Shown here: positions 25,562 through 33,434 of the stretch, one piece after another
Layout: every line of letters begins with the position of its first letter
Numbering within the stretch: position 1 is the stretch's first letter
Source: Viridibacillus sp050279675
GTDB taxonomy: Bacteria; Bacillota; Bacilli; Bacillales_A; Planococcaceae
Direction: 5' to 3'
NCBI RefSeq assembly: GCF_050279675.1
Contig: NZ_JBNNUK010000001.1
Span: forward strand, 496,001 to 560,000
DNA: 64,000 nucleotides
The notes under the pieces: generated by a model
Told to the model about the DNA's origin: nothing
Database searches by the model: none
The model's input: the letters and a program-made list of their open reading frames with translations, nothing else
Program-made: the position numbers and the translations under genes

Positions 25562-26272
25562 ATGAATAATAAGCCTATTATCGCGTTAGATTTTCCAGAT
25601 GAACAGAAGGTAATGACATTTCTTTCGCAGTTCAATGAGCCACTATTTGTGAAGGTGGGTCTTGAGCTTTATTTACAAGTAGGGCCAGACATCATTCGCG
25701 AAATTAAAGCACAAGGTCACGACATTTTTTTAGATTTAAAACTACATGATATTCCAAATACGGTGAAATCAGCGATGAAGGGCTTAGCAAAACTTGGTGT
25801 GGACTTAGTAAATGTCCATGCTGCAGGCGGTTCAAATATGATGGCGGCTGCTCTTGAGGGATTAAAAGAGGGAACTGAGGAAGGTAAACAGCGACCAGCT
25901 TTAATTGCAGTAACTCAGTTAACCTCAACGACTGAAGAGGAAATGCAAAACGAGCAACAAATCAATTTATCTTTAGATCAATCAGTACTGCATTATGCCA
26001 AACTGGCACAATCAGCTGGTTTAGATGGTGTTGTATGCTCTGTACTCGAAGCAAAAGCAATCAGCGAAGTATGTGGAGAAAGCTTCCTAAAAGTAACACC
26101 AGGTATTCGCATGGCTGGCGGGGCTGCACATGATCAAAAACGCGTTGCTACACCTGATTTTGCACACCAAGAAGGATCGACCCAAATCGTTGTAGGTCGT
26201 GCTATTACACAAGCAGAAAATCCAGTTGAAGCGTACCATGCTGTACAACAATTATGGGGAGGACAACAATAA
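25562..26272 (+). CDS. pyrF: Orotidine 5'-phosphate decarboxylase
   Basis: A 236-residue barrel enzyme that decarboxylates OMP to UMP, the last step of the pathway. The catalytic Asp-Lys-Asp cluster is in FLDLKLHDIPNTV near residues 57-65. LVNVHAAGG near 80, TPGIRMAGG near 180 and VVGRAITQAENP near 210 bind phosphate and substrate. It starts directly after the pyrD stop and overlaps pyrE by one base. Confidence 0.97.
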   Translation: MNNKPIIALDFPDEQKVMTFLSQFNEPLFVKVGLELYLQVGPDIIREIKAQGHDIFLDLKLHDIPNTVKSAMKGLAKLGVDLVNVHAAGGSNMMAAALEGLKEGTEEGKQRPALIAVTQLTSTTEEEMQNEQQINLSLDQSVLHYAKLAQSAGLDGVVCSVLEAKAISEVCGESFLKVTPGIRMAGGAAHDQKRVATPDFAHQEGSTQIVVGRAITQAENPVEAYHAVQQLWGGQQ

Positions 26273-26904
26273 TGACAATTCAAAAAGAAGTAGCACAAGG
26301 TATGTTAGAAGTAGGGGCAGTAGAGCTAAGTCCGAATGATCCATTTACTTGGGCATCAGGTATTAAATCACCAATCTACTGTGATACACGTCTAACAATT
26401 TCTTTTCCAAAAGTACGTACAACAATCGCAAACGGCCTTGCAGCGCTTATTAAAGAAAACTTCCCAGAAACAGATGTAGTAGCAGGTACAGCGACAGCGG
26501 GAATTCCACATGCAGCATGGGTAAGCGATATTTTAGACTTACCAATGGTATATGTACGTTCAAAACCAAAAGACCATGGTCGTGGTAACCAAACAGAAGG
26601 GAAACTTTCAACAGGTCAAAAGGTAGTTGTGGTAGAAGATATTATTTCAACAGGTGGCTCAAGTATTACAGCTGTAGAAGCACTTCGTCGTGAAGGGGCA
26701 GAAGTACTTGGTGTTGTTTCAGTGTATTCATATAAATTACCACGTGCTGAACAAGCCTTTGAAGAAGTTGGTGTTCCTTACTATAGCCTATCAAACTTCG
26801 AAGCGTTAGTTGAAGCGGCAAAAGAATCAGGTGCTATTAATGAATCAGACATTCCAGGTTTACTGCAATGGCATGAGGATTTAAAAGCAGGGAATTTAAA
26901 ATAA
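26272..26904 (+). CDS. pyrE: Orotate phosphoribosyltransferase
   Basis: A 210-residue PRTase that converts orotate and PRPP to OMP. The PRPP motif is VVVEDIISTGGSS near residue 121. GTATAGIPHAAWVS and the flexible-loop sequence YVRSKPKDHGRGNQ near 95 are also diagnostic. The ATG at 26272 overlaps the pyrF stop by one base and follows GGGGAGGA; an upstream in-frame ATG at 26254 lies within pyrF and is less likely. It is the last gene of the operon, before a strong terminator. Confidence 0.97.
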   Translation: MTIQKEVAQGMLEVGAVELSPNDPFTWASGIKSPIYCDTRLTISFPKVRTTIANGLAALIKENFPETDVVAGTATAGIPHAAWVSDILDLPMVYVRSKPKDHGRGNQTEGKLSTGQKVVVVEDIISTGGSSITAVEALRREGAEVLGVVSVYSYKLPRAEQAFEEVGVPYYSLSNFEALVEAAKESGAINESDIPGLLQWHEDLKAGNLK

Positions 26905-26924
26905 TATATTAAATATAGGCATTC

Positions 26925-26972
26925 AAAAAAACTAGCATGAGAATCGAAATTCTCTCATGCTAGTTTTTTTAT
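26925..26972 (+). terminator. Terminator of the pyr operon
   Basis: A 17-base stem (AAAAAACTAGCATGAGA with its complement) around a short loop, ending in T8. Flanking A and T runs make it usable from either side. The rest of the 419-base gap to 27323 holds a promoter, a SAM riboswitch and its terminator. Confidence 0.93.
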
Positions 26973-27038
26973 TGTTCAAAATTCTAATTCAAATTAAGGG
27001 GATATTTTTCATGGAAATAAAATAATTGGTAAAAAATG

Positions 27039-27067
27039 TTGCTAAATTATAGAAAATGTTTTAAAAT
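27039..27067 (+). promoter_or_regulatory. Sigma-A promoter for the SAM-riboswitch operon
   Basis: TTGCTA at 27039-27044 (4/6) and TAAAAT at 27062-27067 (5/6) are 17 bases apart. The start is expected near 27074, about 35 bases before the riboswitch. Confidence 0.6.
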
Positions 27068-27106
27068 CAATTAAACCAATGAGTTAACTAGGAATATTAA
27101 ATAGAT

Positions 27107-27270
27107 TTCTTATCTTGAGAAACTGAGGGAATTGGCCCACTGAAGTTTCAGCAACCCCTATTGTTTAGGAAGGTGCTAACTCCAACATGATTGCATGAAA
27201 TCATGAGAGATAAGAGTTGAATTAGCTCCCCTCAATTCTCTTTCTCGATTATGTAGAAAGAGAGTTTTTA
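27107..27270 (+). promoter_or_regulatory. SAM-I (S-box) riboswitch with terminator
   Basis: The conserved S-box core reads in order: CTTATC (27109-27114, P1), GAGGGA (27125-27130), GGCCC (27134-27138), GCAACC (27151-27156), GGTGCTAACTCC (27172-27183) and GATAAG (27209-27214, P1). AAGAG and AATT at 27212-27223 can pair with AATTCTCTT at 27234-27242 as antiterminator, overlapping both P1 and the terminator arm (27238-27245 with 27255-27262, then T5). SAM binding should therefore stop transcription before the downstream VOC gene and transporter. The parts and their mutual exclusion are seen in the sequence; ligand response is from family knowledge. Confidence 0.95.
27238..27270 (+). terminator. 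Regulated terminator of the SAM-I riboswitch
   Basis: CTCTTTCT pairs with AGAAAGAG around a nine-base loop, followed by a T-rich tail. Confidence 0.85.
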
Positions 27271-27323
27271 TTAGAAGTCGTTTATTCCGCAATTGGTTAA
27301 TAAAAAGGAGAGAGGTTATAAAG

Positions 27324-28253
27324 ATGGTACAAAGAATTGATGGAAAACAAGAGAAGTTTGTATTGAATGGAGCGACACAAGTAGGAAGTGTCATTTTAAA
27401 AGTAAAGGATCTGGAGCGTCAAATTGCATTTTACGAAAATGTAGTTGGTCTTGATGTATTAGAGAGAAATACACAACATGCTAAGTTTGGTGGAAAAGGT
27501 AGTAACACAGTTATTTTTGAATTAGAAAAAACAGCAGAAAAATTACAACCGGCTAAAAGTACCGGTCTATTCCATACAGCATTTTTATTACCAGGTAGAG
27601 AAGCGTTTGCAACGAAATTTTTTGAAATTCTGCGTAATAAGGAAACGATTGATAGTCCAGTAGAACAAGCTTCACGTTTCCCGCACTTTGAACGCTTCAT
27701 CCCAATTGCTAGATTAGATAGTGCGAGTGATCATGGATATAGTGAGGCGTTTTATATGTATGATATTGAAGGAAATGGTATTGAGATATATGCTGATCGT
27801 AATCGTGAAGATTGGGATAAGTATCCAGGTGGTAGTAATCCACTTAACTTTAAAGAATTAGCTCCGTTAGCTGATTTTGAAACAGATGGTAAATTACCAA
27901 CAGAAACAATTGTAGGTCATGTCCATTTACGAGTAGCGAATATCGAGGAATCGGTAGATTTCTACGTCAATACGTTAGGTTTTGAGGAACAGGTAATTAT
28001 TGATACTGCATTCTTTATTTCGACAGGTGGCTATCATCATCATATTGCGGGAAATGTATGGTCGGGTGAAGGGCTTCAAAAGGCGGAAAAGAATGAATCA
28101 GGATTGAAAGAAGTAAGGTTTAAATTACCAACAACAGAAAATTTCGAATCAGCAAAAAAATATATTAAACAACAAATACAAATTCAAGATTTGGGAAATG
28201 AGTTTGCGGTAGAAGATCCAAGTGGTAATCGTATTGTTTTTGAAATTGCATAA
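27324..28253 (+). CDS. Two-domain VOC (glyoxalase/extradiol dioxygenase-like) protein
   Basis: A 309-residue protein with two vicinal-oxygen-chelate domains. The first covers about residues 15-155 (LKVKDLERQIAFYENVVGLDVL; GLFHTAFLLPGR; DIEGNGIEIYADR), and the second about 195-309 (GHVHLRVANIEESVDFYVNTLGFE; GGYHHHIAGNVW; EDPSGNRIVFEIA). Possible metal ligands are His in GHVHL, His in GGYHHH and Glu in the final strand. The layout resembles B. subtilis CatE (YfiE, catechol 2,3-dioxygenase), but the substrate cannot be told from sequence. It is first in a SAM-riboswitch operon with an amino-acid importer, which hints at sulfur-compound metabolism. Confidence 0.85.
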   Translation: MVQRIDGKQEKFVLNGATQVGSVILKVKDLERQIAFYENVVGLDVLERNTQHAKFGGKGSNTVIFELEKTAEKLQPAKSTGLFHTAFLLPGREAFATKFFEILRNKETIDSPVEQASRFPHFERFIPIARLDSASDHGYSEAFYMYDIEGNGIEIYADRNREDWDKYPGGSNPLNFKELAPLADFETDGKLPTETIVGHVHLRVANIEESVDFYVNTLGFEEQVIIDTAFFISTGGYHHHIAGNVWSGEGLQKAEKNESGLKEVRFKLPTTENFESAKKYIKQQIQIQDLGNEFAVEDPSGNRIVFEIA

Positions 28254-28289
28254 AACAATTAAAGCAAAATCGTTATAGAAGGTGACAAA

Positions 28290-28958
28290 ATGAAGTTTGA
28301 TTTTATGTATTTTTTAGAATCGCTACCACAATTATTGAAGTATGTATATATCACATTAGGTGTTTCTGTGGTATCAATGATTATTTCATTTTTTATTAGT
28401 ATTCTGCTTGTTCTCATTGATCGTAATCGAATAAAAGTGTTATATCCATTATCTCGATTATATATTTCATTTTTTAGAGGGACACCATTACTTGTGCAGT
28501 TATTCGTTTTATATTTTGGACTTCCTCAGATTTTCCCTGAGATGGCTGTTATAACTTCCTTACAAGCAGCTTTAATTGGTCTAAGCTTAAATAATGCAGC
28601 GTATTTATCTGAAATTTTACGTGGTTCTTTAAATGGAGTGGAGAGCAATCAAATGGACGCTTGTTTGTCTGTAGGAATGACAAAAATGCAAGCCATGAGA
28701 AAGGTGATTTTTCCGCAGGCTATTCGAGTAGCAGTTCCTGCACTTGGTAATAATTTTATTGGTCTAATTAAAGAATCCTCTTTAACGTTTGTGTTAGGGT
28801 TAGCAGAAATTTTAGCTCATGCCAAAATGCTTGCTGCAGAGTCTTATCTTTATATGGAAAGTTACTTAGCTGTTGCAATTATCTACTGGGGTTTAACCGT
28901 TATTATTGGTTGGCTACAGAGACGATTAGAATATCGCTTAGAAGTACCTTACCTGTAA
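28290..28958 (+). CDS. Polar amino-acid ABC transporter permease (HisM/TcyL type)
   Basis: A 222-residue permease with about five membrane segments (roughly 12-42, 52-80, 85-105, 140-165, 185-212). The PAAT-family opening RLYISFFRGTPLLVQLF is near residue 55. The EAA loop that docks the ATPase is QMDACLSVGMTKMQAMRKVIFPQA near 118-142. Only one permease gene is present, so the channel is probably a homodimer. It lies between the VOC gene and the ATPase gene of the same operon. The substrate is not fixed by sequence; a sulfur amino acid is inferred from the riboswitch. Confidence 0.92.
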   Translation: MKFDFMYFLESLPQLLKYVYITLGVSVVSMIISFFISILLVLIDRNRIKVLYPLSRLYISFFRGTPLLVQLFVLYFGLPQIFPEMAVITSLQAALIGLSLNNAAYLSEILRGSLNGVESNQMDACLSVGMTKMQAMRKVIFPQAIRVAVPALGNNFIGLIKESSLTFVLGLAEILAHAKMLAAESYLYMESYLAVAIIYWGLTVIIGWLQRRLEYRLEVPYL

Positions 28959-28975
28959 TTAAGGAGTGAAAAAGG

Positions 28976-29743
28976 ATGATAAGTGTTCAGAATCTTCACA
29001 AATCATATAAAGATAACGAAGTATTAAAAGGGATTTCTTTAACTGTGGAAAAGGGTCAAGTTGTAGCGATAATAGGGCCATCTGGATCAGGTAAGTCGAC
29101 TCTATTAAGATGCTTAAATGTATTAGAACAAGCGGATAAGGGTCAAATAATAATCGATGATGTAACCGTAGATGTTGCCAATCTAACAAATAAAAAGGTG
29201 CAATTATTAAGGCGTAAAACTGCTATGGTTTTTCAAAATTATAGCTTGTTTAAAAACAAAACGGTAAAAGAAAATATTACATTGCCGTTAGTTACCGTAC
29301 AGAAAAATTCGCAAGTGGAAGCTGAAAGTATTGCGGAAAAATTACTATTACAAGTTGGTTTATCTGAAAAAGAAGACTATTATCCAAATAGTTTGTCGGG
29401 TGGTCAGCAACAACGCGTAGGGATTGCTAGAGCTATCGCTCTAAATCCTTATGCAATTTTGTTCGATGAACCTACTTCAGCACTCGATCCTGAATTAGTA
29501 GGAGAAGTTCTACAAGTAATTCAAAACCTATCGCTTTCGAATATGACTATGATTGTAGTAACTCATGAAATGTCATTTGCAAGACAAGTGGCTGACCATG
29601 TTGTTTTTATGGCGGAGGGTTCTATTATTGAACAAGGAACTCCTGAAGAGATTTTTAATAATCCAAAGCAGGAAAGAACACAGAAATTTTTACAACAATT
29701 AAATAGTAGAAACCAGTTAGTGGGTAAGGAGATGGTAGTATGA
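28976..29743 (+). CDS. Polar amino-acid ABC transporter ATP-binding protein (GlnQ/TcyN type)
   Basis: A 255-residue ABC ATPase. Walker A is GPSGSGKST near residue 34, the Q-loop MVFQNYSLF near 84, the signature LSGGQQQRV near 140, Walker B AILFDEPTSALDP near 160, and the H-loop VVTHEMSFA near 197. These match the PAAT subfamily that energises uptake of polar amino acids and cystine. It overlaps the binding-protein gene by four bases. GGAGTG lies before the ATG. Confidence 0.94.
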   Translation: MISVQNLHKSYKDNEVLKGISLTVEKGQVVAIIGPSGSGKSTLLRCLNVLEQADKGQIIIDDVTVDVANLTNKKVQLLRRKTAMVFQNYSLFKNKTVKENITLPLVTVQKNSQVEAESIAEKLLLQVGLSEKEDYYPNSLSGGQQQRVGIARAIALNPYAILFDEPTSALDPELVGEVLQVIQNLSLSNMTMIVVTHEMSFARQVADHVVFMAEGSIIEQGTPEEIFNNPKQERTQKFLQQLNSRNQLVGKEMVV

Positions 29744-30543
29744 AATTCAAAAAAATATTGTCACTTATAATAGTTTTTACAGTGGTTGGGGTATTAGCGG
29801 CATGTAGTTCAAAGGATTCTTCTAACAGAGAGAATTCTGTGAAAGCAGATGAAAAAGTTCTTAATGTTGGGACAGCTGCTGGAAGAAGTCCATTTATCTA
29901 TCAAAAGGACAATAAAGTAATTGGTTATGATGCGGATGTTATTGAAGCGGCTGCAAAAAAGGCAGGATATAAAGTGAATTGGACAACGGCTGATTTTGAG
30001 GGATTATTTGGATCATTAGATTCAGGTCGTATTGATACAATTGCAAATCAATTATCAGTGACAACTGAGAGAGAAGAAAAATATACATTTACCGTACCGT
30101 ATCTATATTCAGGATCAGTATTTGCGGTAAAGGCAAATAACGATAATATTAATTCGATTGATGATTTAAAAGGTAAAGTGGTTGGGGTAGGTTTAGGGAC
30201 AGCTGCTGAAAAAGAATTAAAAGATATAAATAAAAACAATGACTTTACGATTAAAACATTTTCTGAGGACCCTACAGCAGAATTGAAGGAAGTATCATTA
30301 GGACGTGTTGACGCTTATTATAATGATCAAGTACAAGTGAAAACAACTATTGAAAAAGCTAAATTGGAAGATGTGAAAATAGGATTTGGTCCCACATCAT
30401 GGGGGAATATTGCATTTCCATTTACTACTGACAGTAAAAAGGTAGAAGATATTTCGAAAGCTTTAGAAGAATTAACAAATGACGGTACATTAAAAGAAAT
30501 TTCAGAGAAATGGTTAGGCATTGATGCAACGAATAAGCAATAA
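29740..30543 (+). CDS. Amino-acid ABC transporter substrate-binding lipoprotein
   Basis: A 267-residue SBP_bac_3 family protein. The signal peptide ends in lipobox LAAC with Cys22 as lipidation site, so it is anchored outside the membrane after LspA cleavage. The fold shows LNVGTAAGRSPFIYQ, VIGYDADVIEAAAKKAGY and the hinge region TFTVPYLYSG. The conserved ligand Arg/Asp region is ANQLSVTTEREEKY. Relatives bind cystine, methionine, glutamine or arginine. The SAM riboswitch favours a sulfur amino acid, but this is inference. Confidence 0.92.
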   Translation: MKFKKILSLIIVFTVVGVLAACSSKDSSNRENSVKADEKVLNVGTAAGRSPFIYQKDNKVIGYDADVIEAAAKKAGYKVNWTTADFEGLFGSLDSGRIDTIANQLSVTTEREEKYTFTVPYLYSGSVFAVKANNDNINSIDDLKGKVVGVGLGTAAEKELKDINKNNDFTIKTFSEDPTAELKEVSLGRVDAYYNDQVQVKTTIEKAKLEDVKIGFGPTSWGNIAFPFTTDSKKVEDISKALEELTNDGTLKEISEKWLGIDATNKQ

Positions 30544-30546
30544 GTG

Positions 30547-30582
30547 AAAGGAGCCACACATGGTAAATGTGGGCTCCTTTTA
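30547..30582 (+). terminator. Terminator of the SAM-riboswitch operon (probably bidirectional)
   Basis: AAAGGAGCC-ACACAT pairs with AATGTGGGCTCCTTT around a short loop, then T4. It lies between two converging genes and the complementary strand also ends in A/T-rich sequence, so it may serve rqcH too. Confidence 0.85.
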
Positions 30583-30599
30583 ATTGTTCTTAAATAGAA

Positions 30600-32288
30600 T
30601 TATTTTAACTTCATGATTAATTCTTCATCTGGTGTTACATATAAAGTCCTCTGCTCAAAGTAGATAACAAAGCCTGGTTTTGACCCGTTTGGTTTTTTTA
30701 CCTGACGTATTTCAGTGTAATCTACTGGTACTGATGAAGATTCACGTGCTTTACTAAAATAGGCTGATAAAGTTGCTGCTTCTAGTAAAGTTTGTTCATC
30801 TGGTTCAGATGAGTGAATAACGACGTGAGATCCTGGGATATCCTTAGTATGCAACCAAATTTCAGATTTACGTGCGATTTTAAATGTTAGATAATCATTT
30901 TGTTTATTGTTTTTGCCAACTGAAATGTCAATGCCCGTGGAAGATTTGAATTTCTCTGGAGCTGGTTTAGTTGGCTTTTTACGACGTTTAGAAGCACGTA
31001 GTTTCAAGTAGCCCTGTTCCGCTAACTCTTCACGAATCTCCTCTATATCAGCAGGCGCAGCTTGTTGTACTTGTTGCGATAGCATTTCAAAGTAGGCTAA
31101 ATCTTCTTGCGTTTTATCAAGTTGCTCTTGCACCATGATAAGTGCGTTTTTCGCCTTGTTGTACTTAGTATAGTAGCTCTGTGCATTTTCAACAGGTGTT
31201 TTCCGTTCGCTAATAGGGATCGTGATTTCCTCACTGTCCTCGCTATAATAATTAACAACAGTAACTTCTTTTTGCCCTTTTTCAAAAGCATACAAGTTAG
31301 CCATTAATAACTCACCGAATAATTGGAATTGGTCTAAATTGTTTGCTCGATCTAAATCTTTTTGGAGTTTTTTTAACTTTAATTTAAGTTTGCTAATTTC
31401 GTTTTGTAACCAGCGTTCTAAATCACCAGCTTGTTGTTTAACGCGGTCTCTCTCAGCTCTTGCAAAGAATACGCGATCTAGTAGAGTGCTAAGGTTTGGG
31501 TAGCTTGTATGAACACCTTCTAAATGTGTTAATTTCACTGGTGAAAAATATATTTTCCCCTTTATTTCGGCGTAGGTTGGTAAATTCCCTCCAATTTTAA
31601 ATTCTTCAATAAATGAAGAGAAGAGGTCAGCGATTGGTTGCCCTGTAGCTTCACTTCTGTATAACAATTCAGTAGCGTGTAAGGGAGAGAAGCCTGTAAA
31701 ATGCTGTACTATTTCTTGTGCGTTTTTTTCTTCAGCAAAGAATAGCTGTAATGATTCCATGCTTACGGTTTTAGGGTCTTCCTTATCTTGTTCTGGTGGT
31801 GCGATAAAAGGTTGACCAGGTAAAACTGTACGGTAACTATTCATAGCAGGTGGTAGATGCTTTAAGCTATCAACGATTTTGTCTGTTTCTTTGTCGACTA
31901 AAATTAAATTGCTATGGCGCCCCATGATTTCCGCGTGTAATTCCCTCGTGATAGGGTCACCAATCTCATTTTTACTAGCAATTCTAAAGATAAGGACTCG
32001 GTCAGCACCTTGTTGTTGTATTGATTCAATAAACCCACCTTCAATATGTTTACGGAGTAATGAGCAAAACATAGGTGGTTCTGGTGGGTTTTCAATTGTT
32101 TGTTCTGTGATATGAACACGTGCATAAGAAGGGTGAATTGAAAATAGTAATTTGTGATTTCCACCATTGGCACGTATATGTAAAATAATTTCTTGGGTGT
32201 TCGGTTGATGCACTTTCGCGATTCGGCCAGTTACTAACTGTTGTAGTTCTTTCGCCATTGCGATTGTAAATAAACCATCATAAGCCAT
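30600..32288 (-). CDS. rqcH: Ribosome quality-control factor RqcH (NEMF/Rqc2 homologue)
   Basis: A 562-residue NFACT protein, formerly called fibronectin-binding protein FbpA/YloA. It binds obstructed 50S subunits and recruits tRNA-Ala to add C-terminal alanine degrons to stalled chains. The NFACT-N domain starts MAYDGLFTIAMAKEL and keeps the functionally important Asp-Arg pair (Asp96-Arg97, in GADRVLIF). Coiled coils follow at about 280-430, then NFACT-R (SSTGIDISVGKNNKQNDYLTF). The ATG at 32288 is preferred because AGAGGA lies seven bases upstream; an in-frame start at 32306 has no site. Confidence 0.95.
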   Translation of the reverse strand: MAYDGLFTIAMAKELQQLVTGRIAKVHQPNTQEIILHIRANGGNHKLLFSIHPSYARVHITEQTIENPPEPPMFCSLLRKHIEGGFIESIQQQGADRVLIFRIASKNEIGDPITRELHAEIMGRHSNLILVDKETDKIVDSLKHLPPAMNSYRTVLPGQPFIAPPEQDKEDPKTVSMESLQLFFAEEKNAQEIVQHFTGFSPLHATELLYRSEATGQPIADLFSSFIEEFKIGGNLPTYAEIKGKIYFSPVKLTHLEGVHTSYPNLSTLLDRVFFARAERDRVKQQAGDLERWLQNEISKLKLKLKKLQKDLDRANNLDQFQLFGELLMANLYAFEKGQKEVTVVNYYSEDSEEITIPISERKTPVENAQSYYTKYNKAKNALIMVQEQLDKTQEDLAYFEMLSQQVQQAAPADIEEIREELAEQGYLKLRASKRRKKPTKPAPEKFKSSTGIDISVGKNNKQNDYLTFKIARKSEIWLHTKDIPGSHVVIHSSEPDEQTLLEAATLSAYFSKARESSSVPVDYTEIRQVKKPNGSKPGFVIYFEQRTLYVTPDEELIMKLK

Positions 32289-32319
32289 AAGTAATTCCTC
32301 TTTCAAAACGTTTTGTTCT

Positions 32320-32349
32320 ATCTTAACATTTTTTAGTTTATATAGTTAA
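32320..32349 (-). promoter_or_regulatory. Candidate promoter for rqcH
   Basis: On the minus strand TTAACT (32344-32349) and TAAGAT (32320-32325) are 18 bases apart, with TG one base before the -10. A 12-bp perfect palindrome CAAAACGTTTTG (32304-32315) follows in the leader. Confidence 0.45.
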
Positions 32350-32463
32350 GTGTAGGATTTGGAAAATGTACTTCTTCGTGACTAGTGACTATCGATAGTA
32401 ACCATTTTTTTGTTCCATTAAGTGAACTTCTAGCAAATCAGCAAGGCAAAACTTGTTTTCATA

Positions 32464-32472
32464 TGTTATAAT
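32464..32472 (+). promoter_or_regulatory. Extended -10 promoter for yicC-gmk-rpoZ
   Basis: TGT followed by a perfect TATAAT (32467-32472) forms an extended -10. No convincing -35 is visible. The start would be near 32479, about 29 bases before the gene. Confidence 0.6.
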
Positions 32473-32507
32473 TAAAAATCAGTATGCAAAGAAGGATGTG
32501 ACTGACC

Positions 32508-33383
32508 TTGGTGCGTAGTATGACTGGATTTGGCAGGGGTGTCACAACAACGGAACAATTTCAGCTTACTGTAGAAATTCGATCGGTAAATCATCGATTT
32601 TTAGAAGTAACGACACGTTTTCCGAAAGAGTGGATGGAAGCGGAAGTTCATACAAAAAAAATGCTTTCCTCATTAGTTTCAAGAGGTAAGTTAGATGTTT
32701 CCGTACATGTGAAAGAATTGTCACAGCAACAGCAAGTTGTACAAGTGAATTGGCCTCTAGTCAATGCTTATAAAGAAGCAAGAGAAGAATTGCAAAAACA
32801 GATATTGCTCGACGAGAAGTGGTCGATGACAGAACTTTTGAGTTTAGAGCAAGCATTAACTGTCAAAGTGCAAGAGACATCAAAAGAAGAGATTTTAACA
32901 GCTGTTGATCAAGCTGTACAACAAGCTGCAAATGCACTGATCCAAATGCGCGAAAGAGAAGGTCAGGAATTGCAAGAGGCAGTAGTAGGTTTCAAAACGG
33001 ATTTAGCAGAGCAAATTGAGTTAATTCGTAAAGTGGCCGATCAAGCCGTGCAAAAGTATCGCGATAAGCTCGTTACAAGAATTGCAGAGCTTACAGACAT
33101 TAGCTCATTAGAAGAACGATTATTAGCAGAGGTTGCAATTTTTGCTGAAAAAGCAGATATTGCAGAGGAGTTAGACCGTTTATCGAGTCATTTTGCCCAG
33201 CTTGATGAAACGCTTCAAGATAATGTTTCTATCGGAAGAAAACTCGATTTCTTATTGCAAGAAATTCATCGTGAAATTAATACAATTGGCTCTAAAAACC
33301 AATCTGTTGAAGCTTCAGCTGCTGTTGTCCAAGCAAAAACGATTCTTGAAAAAATGCGAGAACAAGTTCAAAATATTGAATAA
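32508..33383 (+). CDS. yicC: YicC/YloC family endoribonuclease
   Basis: A 291-residue YicC-family protein with the conserved N-terminus MVRSMTGFGRG and a C-terminal DUF1732 region (GRKLDFLLQEIHREINTIGSK). Family members are RNases; in B. subtilis the homologue is YloC. The start is taken as TTG at 32508, 11 bases after AAGGA; GTG at 32511 is possible. In B. subtilis remA lies between this gene and gmk, but here only about 50 bases separate them. Confidence 0.93.
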   Translation: MVRSMTGFGRGVTTTEQFQLTVEIRSVNHRFLEVTTRFPKEWMEAEVHTKKMLSSLVSRGKLDVSVHVKELSQQQQVVQVNWPLVNAYKEAREELQKQILLDEKWSMTELLSLEQALTVKVQETSKEEILTAVDQAVQQAANALIQMREREGQELQEAVVGFKTDLAEQIELIRKVADQAVQKYRDKLVTRIAELTDISSLEERLLAEVAIFAEKADIAEELDRLSSHFAQLDETLQDNVSIGRKLDFLLQEIHREINTIGSKNQSVEASAAVVQAKTILEKMREQVQNIE

Positions 33384-33434
33384 TTGTGTTTACTAAATGT
33401 ACTATTAATATATTGTAATGATGAGGGAGAAAGT

